From contig PGYK01000002.1 in the NCBI GenBank assembly GCA_002839605.1, forward strand, positions 124,001-188,000: 64,000 bases of DNA. Reading direction: 5' to 3'. The position numbers and the translations under genes were made by a program. The number at the start of each line of letters is the position of its first letter. The first letter of the stretch is position 1. Below the pieces are notes generated by a model. That model ran no database searches. It was given only the letters and a program-made list of their open reading frames with translations, and was not told where the DNA came from. This document shows positions 1-9,965 of the stretch, piece after piece. The DNA comes from Methanomicrobiales archaeon HGW-Methanomicrobiales-3 (GTDB lineage: Archaea; Halobacteriota; Methanomicrobia; Methanomicrobiales; Methanospirillaceae).

Positions 1-970
1 TATGGAGTTTCTTGTGGGTATTTTTCAGTTCATCCTCTGCAAGCCGGCGTTCGGTGATATCTTCGAGTGTCTCGACAGCCCCGATGATCCTGCCCTGTGC
101 GTCCCGGATTGCGGCTGCGGTAAAATCAAGCCATTTCCCGCCCCCGCCAAGATCTGCAAAAAAGTCTGTTACCTCATAGCCGGTCTCCACCAGCCGGGAT
201 TTACACATCTTTTCCCCGTAATATACCGGGATTTTTTCCGGCATTTCATCCACGATGAGATCCGCAAGGCAGGGGCGCTCTTCATGGTAAAACGCCCTCC
301 AGTGCCCGGACGTCCCGATGATATCCTGCGCCCTGATCCCCGTGTAGTTCTCGATCGCCTCGTTCCAGTGGATAACCCGGTGGTTTTTGTCAATGACAAA
401 CTGCGGGATGGGTGAACCGTGGACAACCGCGTGGAGCCGGGCCTCGCTCTCGAGAAGTTTCTGCTGGCTGAGAATAAGGTCATCGAGATTTGACCGGACC
501 TCCTCTTCCATTGCCGTCAGCTCCTCGTACGCGGCGTTCAGCTCATCGTTCTGCTTTTTGAGGGCCCATTCGGCCTGCTGTTTCTGCACCGCCTGGGTGA
601 TCTTGTGGGCGAGCTCGGCAAACTGGGCTTTTGCATCGCCCCCCTTCTGGATATAAAAATCAGCCCCGGAGTTGAGGGCTTCGATGACCACCTCTTCCCT
701 CCCCCGCCCGGTGAAGAGGATGAACGGGAGCGTCCCGTGGTTTGACCGGACGTACTTCAGGAAGCTGATGCCGTCCATTTCGGGCATCTGGTAATCGGAG
801 ATGATGCCATCGTACACTCGGCCGTTGATCTTCGGGATCGCCTCTGCTGCCGAGCGTGCGGTATCAATCCGGAAGGATCCTGACTTTTCAAGAAATATCT
901 TGCCCAGGTCAAGGAGGTGGGGTTCGTCATCAACATACAAAATCGAGAGAGGATCAGCAGAGGGAGTCAT
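1..970 (-). CDS. Response regulator receiver domain + PAS sensor protein (truncated by window edge)
   Basis: Reverse-strand frame from ATG at 970 reads MTPSADPLSILYVDDEPHLLDLGKIFLEKSG...GIISDYQMPEMDGISFLKYVR...FILFTGRGREEVVIEALNSGADFYIQKGG (receiver domain), then a PAS segment ending in EDITERRLAEDELKNTHKKL; open to the window start. Confidence 0.88.
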   Translation of the reverse strand, partial: MTPSADPLSILYVDDEPHLLDLGKIFLEKSGSFRIDTARSAAEAIPKINGRVYDGIISDYQMPEMDGISFLKYVRSNHGTLPFILFTGRGREEVVIEALNSGADFYIQKGGDAKAQFAELAHKITQAVQKQQAEWALKKQNDELNAAYEELTAMEEEVRSNLDDLILSQQKLLESEARLHAVVHGSPIPQFVIDKNHRVIHWNEAIENYTGIRAQDIIGTSGHWRAFYHEERPCLADLIVDEMPEKIPVYYGEKMCKSRLVETGYEVTDFFADLGGGGKWLDFTAAAIRDAQGRIIGAVETLEDITERRLAEDELKNTHKKLH

Positions 971-1235
971 CTTTAGCACGGAGAATGAAGGGGCATGGGA
1001 GGGCCAGGTTCCGGGTACAGCGTTCGTGGTTCAGTACGGAATATTTTATCATTGACATTCGGAATGATTGGAGGAGGAGAACTATCTTCCCCGTTACTAA
1101 AATGAACGGTCAAAACGGTATTTAACCTTTTATCATTGGACCTGCCATTGGTATGGTGTCACACCGGCATGGCCTGCCGCAGTTCCCCAATCCATATATC
1201 CTCCGGATCGCCATTCTTCCTATAGGAGCACTGGG

Positions 1236-2543
1236 ATGAAATCGTACGAGCAGCAGTACCGGGCAAAACTCACCAGCCCGGACCATGCCATGGAGCACGT
1301 CAGGAACGGGGACACGATCATCTACGGCATGAGCATCGCCCAGCCGCCGGCGCTGCTTGCCGCTCTTGCCAATCGTGCGAGGCATGGCGGGGTGAGCGGC
1401 CTGAAGATGTACACGTTCCTCCCCCGCGACCCTGCCGCCCGGACCGTCCTCTCCCCCGACCTTGCCGACATCATCGAGCACCACTCGTGGTTTGTCACCG
1501 CCGCCGACCGGGACTCGGTCAAAGTCGGCCTCAACTACCATGTCCCCTCATACCTTCACCAGATCCCGCAACTGGTCGAGGATTACATGGAGACCGATGT
1601 GGCGATGGCAACCGTCTCGCCCATGGACAAGGCCGGCTTCTTCAGCCTCGGGACGGCAAACGACTACTTCTCCACTGCCGCCCGGACCTGTAAGAAACTG
1701 ATCCTTGAAGTCAACAACGCTATGCCCCGGGTCTTTGGCGACTCCTTCATCCATATCTCGGAAGTGACCGCTGTTGTCGAGAACCACGTACCGTTGATGG
1801 AACTGCCGCCTTCAAACGCAAAACCCGAGGACGATATCATCGGCCCGGCCATTGCGGCGCTGATCCCGGACGGTGCCACCATCCAGCTCGGGATCGGGAA
1901 CGTTCCCAACGCGGTTGCCCGGTACCTCATGAACCATGCGGATCTCGGGATCCATTCGGAGATGTTCACGGAAGGCATGGTCGACCTGATCGAGAACGGC
2001 GTGGCGACCGGCGCACAGAAATCCATCCATCCCCACAAGCACGTCTTCACGACAGCAGCCGGCACCAAACGGATGTACGAGTTCATGAACGACAACCCGT
2101 CAATCGAGAGTTATTCTGCTGCCCATGTCTGCTCGCCGGCGGTGATTGCCAAGAACACGAAGATGATCTCCATCAACTCGGTGCTGGAAGTCGACCTGCT
2201 CGGGCAGGCGAATGCCGAGCATCTTGAGGGTGCCACCTTCTCCGGCACGGGAGGCCAGCTCGATTTCGTCCGTGGCGCGTTTGCCTCGAAAGGTGGCAAG
2301 TCGTTCCTTGCATTCTATGCAACTGCAAAAGGCGGCACCATCTCCCGCGTGGTCCCGCAGCTCCCGCCCGGCGCGGTGGTCACGACCCCCCGTGCCGACA
2401 CCCATTACCTTGCAACCGAGTACGGGATCATTGACCTGAAAGGCAAATCCACCCGCGAGCGGGCGCTTGCCATCATCAGCATCGCCGCCCCGCAGTTCCG
2501 CGACGACCTGACCCGGGCTGCCGAGGACATGTACCTGATCTGA
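1236..2543 (+). CDS. Acetyl-CoA hydrolase/transferase family (4-hydroxybutyrate CoA-transferase-like)
   Basis: 435-aa ORF; GATIQLGIGNVPNAVARYL, LGIHSEMFTEGMVDLIENG and GTGGQLDFVRGA motifs typical of the family. Confidence 0.9.
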   Translation: MKSYEQQYRAKLTSPDHAMEHVRNGDTIIYGMSIAQPPALLAALANRARHGGVSGLKMYTFLPRDPAARTVLSPDLADIIEHHSWFVTAADRDSVKVGLNYHVPSYLHQIPQLVEDYMETDVAMATVSPMDKAGFFSLGTANDYFSTAARTCKKLILEVNNAMPRVFGDSFIHISEVTAVVENHVPLMELPPSNAKPEDDIIGPAIAALIPDGATIQLGIGNVPNAVARYLMNHADLGIHSEMFTEGMVDLIENGVATGAQKSIHPHKHVFTTAAGTKRMYEFMNDNPSIESYSAAHVCSPAVIAKNTKMISINSVLEVDLLGQANAEHLEGATFSGTGGQLDFVRGAFASKGGKSFLAFYATAKGGTISRVVPQLPPGAVVTTPRADTHYLATEYGIIDLKGKSTRERALAIISIAAPQFRDDLTRAAEDMYLI

Positions 2544-2686
2544 ACGGGTGCCGGGATCGGGCTTTTTTCGTAAACCGGGTCCTTGCACAGGGTGCAGACG
2601 GCAGCATCCCGGGTCCCGTATCCTCCGGGAAGGGTGAGAATAAATACCGTCATGCAGATGGTATCCTGAGAAGTGAGGACACAAAA

Positions 2687-4777
2687 ATGGACCTGCGCAG
2701 GAAAGTGCTCTTGGGCTTTTTCATCATCATCATCGCCACGATGGTCGTTCTCGCCTCCCTGCCGGTCCTGGTCATTTTAGGGAATTACCAGACCTTAGAG
2801 TCCACCTATGTCCGTACCGATGTCAGCCTTGTCCTGAAAAACCTTGAAGGAGAGATCCGGAGCCTTGAAGCCAATGCCCCGGACTGGGGGGCGTGGGATG
2901 ACACCTACGCTTTTGTAACCGGGGAAAAACCTGACTTTGCCGAGGTGAACCTCATGGCATCAACCTTTGAGACCCTCCGGGCCAGTTTTTTCATCATCAC
3001 GGATGAAGAGGGCACGATCCTCTACGCGAACGGGTATGATCTTGTTAATGGCACCGCAGAGCCGGTCAGCCCCTCTCTGGTTGCAGAACTCGAAACGGGC
3101 GAAATTTTGTCGCGAACCCTCGATGGGATGACCGGGGTCTCGGGGTTCCTCAGCCTGCCCGAAGGCCCGGTCATTATGAGTTCCTATCCCATCCTGAAAA
3201 GTGACTACTCCGGGCCCCCGGAAGGGATGGTGATCATCGGCCGGAACGTAGCCGATACGGAGATTCTCCGCTCAAATGACGATACGGTTCCCACCATCTC
3301 GCTCATGCCGTTTGACCCGTCCACGGTCCGGCCTGCCGATCCCGCCCTGCGTACGGGAAGTGGGGAGGGATCCGTCCTGGTCCGGCCCATCAATGATGAA
3401 CGGGTGGAAGGACAGACCGTGATCCGGGACATTTACGGCAGGGACGCGCTGCTGCTCACCATCGGGACACCCCGCGGCATCTACCAGCAGGGAAAGGAGA
3501 CCATCCTCACCTTCATCCTGCTCCAGCTTGCCATCATCCTCGTGGTGGGGATCTTCGGGATCCTTGCCCTTGACCGGGGAGTTTTTGCCCGCATCAATGC
3601 CATCAACACGGATATTGAATCTATCACCGGAAAAACGGGAGGCACCCGGCGGATCCGGGCTGACGGCAGCGACGAACTCTCGCGCCTTGCCGGTGCCATG
3701 AACGCCCTGCTCGACCAGATCGGGAAGAACCAGGCTGAACTTTTAGAGAGCGAAGAGAAGTTCCGGTCGATTGTCGAGACCTCGCCCAACCTGATCTGGG
3801 AACTGGACCGTGAGGGAACATTCCTCTACCTGAGCCCGGCCGTCACCTCCATCCTGGGGTATACCCCGGAAGAGGCGATCGGGCGACGTGTCACGGACCT
3901 GGTCCCGGAGGAGGAGAGAGATGCGGCACTCCAAAAAATGGCAGGGCTGGTCTCATCGGACACCGGGCAGGTTACCCTTGAGATCCCCGCCCGCCACCGG
4001 AACGGGCATATCGTGTATCTCGATATCCGCACGGCCCGGATGGCCGGCCCGGCAGGAACCCTCAAAGGGTTCCGCGGGGTGGCAATCGACATCACCGAGC
4101 GGAAACTGGCTGAAAATACCCTCCGGCAGGTCATCAAAAAGCTCACCATCCTCTCAAGCATCACGCGCCACGACATCCTCAACCAGCTCTCGATCCTTCG
4201 CGGGTTCTTAACCCTGGTGAAGAAGAATGTCACCGACGCAAAACTCCAGACCTATATTGCAAAAGAGGAGTCAGCGGCAGCAGCCATTGAGCACCAGATC
4301 AGCTTCACGCGGGACTACGAGAATATCGGGGTCCACGCGCCACAGTGGCAGGACGTGAAGGCAACCATTGAGGGAGCGCTTGTTCCCCTCCGGCCCCTCC
4401 CCTTCCCGGTGACCGTGGATATCGAAGGTCTGCTCATCCATGCCGACCCGCTCCTTGCCAAGGTCTTTTACAATCTTGTCGAGAACTCGATCCGGCACGG
4501 GGAGAAGGTTACCCGGATCACCTTCTCCTGCCAGGAGTCGGCTGACAGCCAGCTCATCGTGTACGAAGATGACGGGAAAGGGGTCCCGCTCCCCGAGAAG
4601 GAGAACATCTTTAACCGGAAATACTTCAGCCATACCGGTCTTGGCCTCTTCCTCTCCCGGGAGATCCTCGGGATGACCGGTATCCGTATCCGGGAGTGCG
4701 GGGAAGAGGGCCGGGGTGCCCGGTTCGAGATAGCCGTGCCAAAGGTGGCGGTCCGGTTCAGCAAAAATCCGCAGTAA
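2687..4777 (+). CDS. Membrane sensor histidine kinase (CHASE4-like sensor, HAMP, PAS, HATPase)
   Basis: N-terminal TM, extracytoplasmic sensor region, second TM, PAS (SIVETSPNLIWELDREGTFLYLSPAV), DITERK, HDILNQLSIL, and N/G boxes NLVENSIRHGE...DDGKGVP...GLGLFLSREIL. Confidence 0.93.
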   Translation: MDLRRKVLLGFFIIIIATMVVLASLPVLVILGNYQTLESTYVRTDVSLVLKNLEGEIRSLEANAPDWGAWDDTYAFVTGEKPDFAEVNLMASTFETLRASFFIITDEEGTILYANGYDLVNGTAEPVSPSLVAELETGEILSRTLDGMTGVSGFLSLPEGPVIMSSYPILKSDYSGPPEGMVIIGRNVADTEILRSNDDTVPTISLMPFDPSTVRPADPALRTGSGEGSVLVRPINDERVEGQTVIRDIYGRDALLLTIGTPRGIYQQGKETILTFILLQLAIILVVGIFGILALDRGVFARINAINTDIESITGKTGGTRRIRADGSDELSRLAGAMNALLDQIGKNQAELLESEEKFRSIVETSPNLIWELDREGTFLYLSPAVTSILGYTPEEAIGRRVTDLVPEEERDAALQKMAGLVSSDTGQVTLEIPARHRNGHIVYLDIRTARMAGPAGTLKGFRGVAIDITERKLAENTLRQVIKKLTILSSITRHDILNQLSILRGFLTLVKKNVTDAKLQTYIAKEESAAAAIEHQISFTRDYENIGVHAPQWQDVKATIEGALVPLRPLPFPVTVDIEGLLIHADPLLAKVFYNLVENSIRHGEKVTRITFSCQESADSQLIVYEDDGKGVPLPEKENIFNRKYFSHTGLGLFLSREILGMTGIRIRECGEEGRGARFEIAVPKVAVRFSKNPQ

Positions 4778-4826
4778 CCGGCCCGCTGTTGTGGAACGGA
4801 ACCCTTGTCAGCCCGGTCAGCGGTTC

Positions 4827-5570
4827 CTAGATCTCCACGGTCAGCCCGTCTGTTGCCGCGATGAGGCCGGGGAACATCTTCCCGAACTCCTCCTGCACGG
4901 CAGCCCGCTCATCCAGCGTTTTGTACACCTCCGCCCCGAAGTGCACGAGCGCAAGCCGTTTTGCGTGTGCCCGCTCTGCGATCCCGATCGCGTCCTGCGG
5001 GTTTAAGTGCGGCCAGCCGGGGCTCTCCTCGCCGGGCTTCAAGGCGCATTCCGTGATGAACAGGTCGGCGTTCCGGGCAAGGAGGGCAGCATTGTCGCAG
5101 ACGCCGGTGTCCGTGCAGAACGCGATGACCTTCCCGTCGATCTCCACCCGGTAGCCATAGCAGGGGGCGGGGTGGACGAGCGGCCGGCACTCCACGGTGA
5201 AGGGGAGCTGGTGGACGCCCTCGGAGAGTTCGTGCGCCTGCGCCGGGAAGGGGAGCTTGTCGAGCGGGACGGTGAATGGCTCGTTGACAAAAGTTGCGAG
5301 GAGCGCACACCCGCCCGGCAGGGTGTAGATCTTCAGCCCTTTGTGGAACCGGAACTTGACGAGCGTATGGAGCCCGGCGATATGGTCGATGTGGAAGTGG
5401 GAGAGGAAGAGGTATACCGGTTTCTCCTGCGAGATGTACTGGTCGGCCTTTGCGATCCCGTTGCCGGCATCGAAGATGATGTCATACTCCTCTGTCTGCA
5501 CGAGCACGGAGACGGTGTTGCCGGTGGCGGTATCAAACCAGCCGTTGGTTCCAAGGAAGGTCACCTTCAT
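4827..5570 (-). CDS. MBL-fold metallohydrolase (RNase Z-like)
   Basis: MKVTFLGTNGWFDTATGNTVS; SHFHIDHIAGLHTL (HxHxDH); FCTDTGVCDNA; ALVHFGAEV. Confidence 0.88.
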   Translation of the reverse strand: MKVTFLGTNGWFDTATGNTVSVLVQTEEYDIIFDAGNGIAKADQYISQEKPVYLFLSHFHIDHIAGLHTLVKFRFHKGLKIYTLPGGCALLATFVNEPFTVPLDKLPFPAQAHELSEGVHQLPFTVECRPLVHPAPCYGYRVEIDGKVIAFCTDTGVCDNAALLARNADLFITECALKPGEESPGWPHLNPQDAIGIAERAHAKRLALVHFGAEVYKTLDERAAVQEEFGKMFPGLIAATDGLTVEI

Positions 5571-5666
5571 GGTACAAGGGTTTACCGGGCAGGAGAAAAA
5601 GGGTGGCGGTGGGGTATCCTTTAATGCCTCACGGGAGGACTCGTTATATATCAAAAGGAGAAAAAA

Positions 5667-6512
5667 ATGGCCCGAACACTCTACTTACCCCTAATCCTCG
5701 TTGTCCTTGTCCTGTGCCTCGGTGTGCTGCCGGTATCGGCAGTCATCATGGAAGTCACGCTTTCAGGCACCGTGTCTGCCATGAGCGCGGAGACAAACAC
5801 GCTCACCATCGAAAACCCGGCCCGGTACGGCTGCGATTACCCGGCAGAAGGAAGCCCGGTCTGCACCTTCACGCCCATCGACAGCGTGCCCGTGACCGGC
5901 TCCGTGCCCGACAGCGCTGCGTTCTCTGTCTTCAAACCGGGGGATACCGTTGTTGCGACCAGCCTCGGGGATGTTGGCGGGAACTGGATCACGCTTGCAA
6001 AACTCTATGGTCCCGGCCCGGGCGAAGAGTTTGTGACGGATATCGTGGGCGACCCTTCGACGGTTGTGGTCCCGCTTGCTGGTGACTACTCGCTCGATAT
6101 CGCGACCAGCCCCGACTGCACAACCTGTTCCGGCACGACCTGCACGGCACAATCGGCAAAGGTGAAAGTGCAGAGCAGCGGATCCGTGGTGTTTGAGAAG
6201 ATCCTCCTGCCCCGGTATGCGCTTGAGTATAATGGCCGCAACGACGGGTCGGCTGTCGCGGTCACGTTCGTGCACGGCGAGGCGTCATCCATGACCTGTG
6301 CGGCGGGCAGCGCCGGTATGGCCGGCCCGCAGCCAATTTCGGTCTTTATCGTGAATGTCGTGCCGCCCGTCGGGTTCTCACCGCAGGCTCCCGCCCCGGC
6401 AGAGACTCCCGCTCCGGCGACACCGGTCCCGACCACGAAGTCCCCGCTTTCGGCTGCTGCCGCGCTCGGTGCGCTGGCTCTGGTGGGGCTTGCCGTTATC
6501 CGACGGCAGTAG
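5667..6512 (+). CDS. Exported hypothetical protein with C-terminal TM anchor
   Basis: N-terminal signal peptide; Pro/Ala/Thr-rich linker; C-terminal KSPLSAAAALGALALVGLAVIRRQ. Confidence 0.75.
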   Translation: MARTLYLPLILVVLVLCLGVLPVSAVIMEVTLSGTVSAMSAETNTLTIENPARYGCDYPAEGSPVCTFTPIDSVPVTGSVPDSAAFSVFKPGDTVVATSLGDVGGNWITLAKLYGPGPGEEFVTDIVGDPSTVVVPLAGDYSLDIATSPDCTTCSGTTCTAQSAKVKVQSSGSVVFEKILLPRYALEYNGRNDGSAVAVTFVHGEASSMTCAAGSAGMAGPQPISVFIVNVVPPVGFSPQAPAPAETPAPATPVPTTKSPLSAAAALGALALVGLAVIRRQ

Positions 6513-6619
6513 GTGGCACGTATCCGGTCACAAACCGGAATGTACCCGCATCCTTTTTTTCCTGCACCGTGCAAAACTTTTTATCCTGACAGCAGGATTG
6601 ATTTTTTATTTTCAGGCAG

Positions 6620-6856
6620 ATGAACAACAACGGAGGTGAGGTGAGGATGGTGCGAAGTGGAAAGAGTCGTGCCGGCAGCAAGGCAGGCAGTTCATCGGTC
6701 AGGACGGGTGCCCGGGGTGGCAGGAACACGGTTCCGGTGCCGGCGGTGGAGGATGAGGATCCCCTGCATGACCTGCGGGTGCAGGACGACGACTGGCAGG
6801 ATCCCGCAAACGACGAGTACGTGTGGCCGCAGTTCGATGAAGAGGTGGATGACTAA
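6620..6856 (+). CDS. Small hypothetical protein, basic N-terminus and acidic C-terminus
   Basis: 78-aa ORF in a gap between genes; GGAGGTGAGG just inside the annotated start suggests the true start may be the ATG near 6647. Confidence 0.4.
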   Translation: MNNNGGEVRMVRSGKSRAGSKAGSSSVRTGARGGRNTVPVPAVEDEDPLHDLRVQDDDWQDPANDEYVWPQFDEEVDD

Positions 6857-7107
6857 TTTTTTTTGCAGTCAAATCCTGTCGGGTTTTTGGGGTCGCCGGC
6901 TTGCCCCTTGGGGCGGTTCCATTGCCGATATTTTTTGCTCCCGACTGTTTTGAGTGGGTACAATAAACGGTGAATTCATCTGCCCTTTGCATTGCGTGAG
7001 CCGCGGCGGAAGCGTCCGTCGGCGTGGCGGAGTTCATCGTAAGGGGGGAGTATATGGCAAAACAGGTGGACCGGTATAAGGAGAACCAGCCGGTCTCCCC
7101 GTAATTT

Positions 7108-7416
7108 TTACATCTTTGACTGGTCCTTGGGCCGCGCCGTGCTGTGGACCGTGGGCCCCTTTGCCCCGAGGCCGAGCATCGGGTCGCGCTTCTTCTTCCG
7201 CGCCTCACCGGGTTCCGCTTCGGGCATCTTTGCCAAAAAGCACTCCACCGGGTCCCTGCCGCCGGCGCAGGTCCGGTCTTTGAACTCGCTGCACTCCTCA
7301 CAGGCTGGCACCTGGGTTGGCAGCAGCGATGGGAAATGGTTCTTCCAGAGCGCGGGGTCGATCTTCCCCTGCTCCAGGAACCGCTGGATGTGACGTGCCG
7401 TGTATTTCATGCTCAT
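7108..7416 (-). CDS. Small hypothetical protein with Cys cluster
   Basis: MSMKYTARHIQRFLEQGKIDPALWKNHFPSLLPTQVPACEECSEFKDRTCAGGRDPVECFLAKM; likely start 7410/7416. Confidence 0.6.
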   Translation of the reverse strand: MSMKYTARHIQRFLEQGKIDPALWKNHFPSLLPTQVPACEECSEFKDRTCAGGRDPVECFLAKMPEAEPGEARKKKRDPMLGLGAKGPTVHSTARPKDQSKM

Positions 7417-7623
7417 CTCTATGGGTGTGCTCCTGTTTATGATTCTTTGCTGCAGGCCAAAAATTCCGTTCATTTCCCGCACGGAAGGGGGGATGCCCGG
7501 ATGGGACCGGATCCTCCTGCTGCTTGCGGATGGCATGAAAAATATATACGCTCCAAAATACAATGGAGATGAGCGGATGGTTCTTTGGGCTGCCATGGCC
7601 CGGGACCCGGCCGGGAGCCGGTT

Positions 7624-8667
7624 ATGCCAGAAGAATTTACCCTTGCCACGTTCAACTGCGAGAACCTCTTTTCGAGGCCCGCCATCTTTGAAGAGAACGA
7701 TGAACGATCCCGGGAGCTCCTGCACGAGGTTGATCTCCTCAAGGCCGAGCTCAAAAAACCGGTCTTTGACAAAGCCGAGATCGCCCGGCTGGAAAAATCC
7801 CTCAAAGGGTTTGCCGTCATCACCGATATCCGCGGCAAGGCTGCTTCTGCCAAAGGTGCGGCGGACTGGCTCGGGTACGTGAGCCTTGTGAAGACCACGC
7901 TCGCGGACGTGACGGCGAGCAACGTTGCCCGGGTGATAGCCGATACCAATGCGGACGTGGTCTGCTTAATCGAGGTCGAGGACCGGCTCACGCTCAAGGG
8001 GTTCCACAACGATATCCTGAACAAACAGTTCCTGAAACCGGCACAGCAGGAGCCGTACCCGTACCTCATGTCCATCCAGGGCAACGACGGCCGGGGGATC
8101 AACGTGGCCGTGATGTCGCGGGTTCCCATCACCTGGATGCAGAGCCATGTCCATGACAGGACGGAGAAGAACACACCGCTCTTCTCCCGCGACTGCCTTG
8201 AAGTGAACCTTGCTCTTGAGAATAAACCCTTACACCTGCTCCTGAACCATTTCAAGTCCATGGGGTACAGTTCCGGAGACGACCCGCAGGGGAGCAAGCG
8301 GCGGCTCGTGCAGAGTACGCGGGTTGCAGAACTGCTCGATTCCCACGATCTGTCGGAGGAGTACGTGGTTGTTGCCGGCGACTTCAACTCGCCCGCGGAC
8401 AGCCCGTCGCTTGCCCCGGTCCTGAAAAAAGCCGGGATGTATAACGTGAACGAGGAACTTCCCGAGGGAAAGCGCGGCACGTACCGGACCGGCAAAGACC
8501 AGCTCGATTATATCGTGGTCTCCGATGCGCTGAAGGAGCAACTCTCCGGGGTCCGGATCGAACGCCGGGGCGTGTACACCGCCCGGGGGGAGAAGTACCC
8601 GACCGTGACGAGCCGGCGCACGGAAGCCTCGGACCATGCGGCGGTCGTGGCAACGTTTGCGGTGTGA
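7624..8667 (+). CDS. Endonuclease/exonuclease/phosphatase family protein
   Basis: LATFNCENLFSRP, VVCLIEVED, VVVAGDFNSP, DQLDYIVVSDAL and ASDHAAVVATF motifs. Confidence 0.87.
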   Translation: MPEEFTLATFNCENLFSRPAIFEENDERSRELLHEVDLLKAELKKPVFDKAEIARLEKSLKGFAVITDIRGKAASAKGAADWLGYVSLVKTTLADVTASNVARVIADTNADVVCLIEVEDRLTLKGFHNDILNKQFLKPAQQEPYPYLMSIQGNDGRGINVAVMSRVPITWMQSHVHDRTEKNTPLFSRDCLEVNLALENKPLHLLLNHFKSMGYSSGDDPQGSKRRLVQSTRVAELLDSHDLSEEYVVVAGDFNSPADSPSLAPVLKKAGMYNVNEELPEGKRGTYRTGKDQLDYIVVSDALKEQLSGVRIERRGVYTARGEKYPTVTSRRTEASDHAAVVATFAV

Positions 8668-8717
8668 GGCGGGGCGTCCCCGGAACGGTCAAAATGATTC
8701 ATCGAACTGCTCTGTAA

Positions 8718-8940
8718 AAATCATTCCCACAGTGTCATTTTGTGGAATTGCGAGAGTGACCCCCTCTCTACCTAAAGAGGAGGGAGCACCCCAAGGGAGA
8801 AGCCCCCAAAAACCCCGGTTCTATCGTTTTAGTTTCAAGTGCCCATGTACGGCCTGCTCCTCGGGGCGAGGGTCGATGAGGCCCCGAGCGCCCGTGGCCC
8901 CCATCGCAGATCAATCTATGATTTCTGGCAGGTTTTCTAA
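8718..8940 (+). repeat. Dispersed non-coding repeat, copy 1
   Basis: AAATCATTCCCACRGTGTCATTTTGTGGAATT...CCCTCTCTACCTAAAG...GGTTCTATCRTTTTAGTTTCAAG...GGGGCGAGGGTCGATGAG...TCTATGATTTCTGGCAGGTTTTCTA also present at 39264-39488. Confidence 0.9.
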
Positions 8941-8971
8941 ATGAAAAACACAATTTCTAAAAGAATATATT

Positions 8972-8991
8972 ATGGGGGCTGATGCCCCCAT
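8972..8991. repeat. 20-bp hairpin ATGGGGGCTGATGCCCCCAT
   Basis: Exact reverse complement of the hairpin at 42649-42668. Confidence 0.85.
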
Positions 8992-9011
8992 GCCCCCGGT
9001 TGCGATTCCTG

Positions 9012-9050
9012 CCGCCGCCCCCGCGGGAGCGCTCCCGCGGCGGCTTCAAT
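9012..9050 (-). repeat. GC-hairpin repeat family member
   Basis: Contains the perfect palindrome CCGCGGGAGCGCTCCCGCGG (9021-9040); minus strand reads GAATTGAAGCCGCCGCGGGAGCG, like 39160 and 58185. Confidence 0.75.
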
Positions 9051-9281
9051 TCGGGTTTATTTCATATCCGGTGGTTTCCCCCACCGAGCCGTATCACGTC
9101 CCTGAACGGATAAAACCCCTGTAAAAAGGCAGTATTTTTCATAGTTCTAGTGTGAACCCCCGTTCATGCCCGTTTCTACAGAGCAGATTTTTTCTGAACC
9201 GATCCGGTGCATCCACGTTTCACCAGAAGAGACTATTCCGGTCAGGCATCCCTGCCAGAAAAGAGCGAAGGGGAAAAATCC

Positions 9282-9734
9282 CTATTTCACCCGGGTGAAC
9301 GAGTCGATCGAAGCGCTGTAGGGCGAGCCGTCCTCAAGGTAGGTGATCTCGATGGTGTCCGGCCCGAGGATCTCCCCAAAGCAGTAGCCGCCGGTCTGTT
9401 CGGACATTGCAAACGTCCTGCCCTCCCGGCCGATGACGCCGGCAAACTCTGTTGCCGATTCGGTGCCGTTCACCACAAAGAGGATCCGGCCGGCGAAGAC
9501 CCGGTCTTTCTGTTCGGTGACGATCATCCGGATGTCAAGGTCGCGGTAATCGGAGAATCCCACGCCCTCCTCATATCCCGCGGAAGGTCCGTTCCAGGTT
9601 CCGACAAGGCTGGGGATGGTTGGTGCGGTAGTCGGGGTTGTTGCCGGAGTTGTTGCTGCCAACGGTGCGGAGGCGGTACATCCTGCGGCGAGGACGGCGA
9701 GGATGACGATCAGAAGGATACCTGCATTTCTCAT
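9282..9734 (-). CDS. Putative lipoprotein
   Basis: MRNAGILLIVILAVLAAGCTASAPLAATTPATTPTT: signal peptide, lipobox Cys, Thr/Pro linker. Confidence 0.78.
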   Translation of the reverse strand: MRNAGILLIVILAVLAAGCTASAPLAATTPATTPTTAPTIPSLVGTWNGPSAGYEEGVGFSDYRDLDIRMIVTEQKDRVFAGRILFVVNGTESATEFAGVIGREGRTFAMSEQTGGYCFGEILGPDTIEITYLEDGSPYSASIDSFTRVK

Positions 9735-9965
9735 GAACAGGCCATTGGGGAACCCGCGTGATAAATATAGCGGGTTCACGGATCGTTGACGGTATCCCCC
9801 ATGCGGGAATTAGGTATTCAGAGTCTCGTTTGGGTAGCCCGCAGGGTTGGTACCGTGAGGAAGAGACCGTTGCACTATCCAAAAACAGGTTGGCCGGTTT
9901 TTTACGTCCGGGGATAATTTTATCAGCCCTGCCCGGTTCTTCAATCTGCCCGTTCTTTTTGGATC

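Noticed and set aside
9801-9917. Short ORF MRELGIQSLVWVARRVGTVRKRPLHYPKTGWPVFYVRG, faintly reminiscent of an IS3-type transposase segment
   Set aside because: Only 38 aa, no second transposase motif and no terminal inverted repeats; not enough to call an IS remnant.
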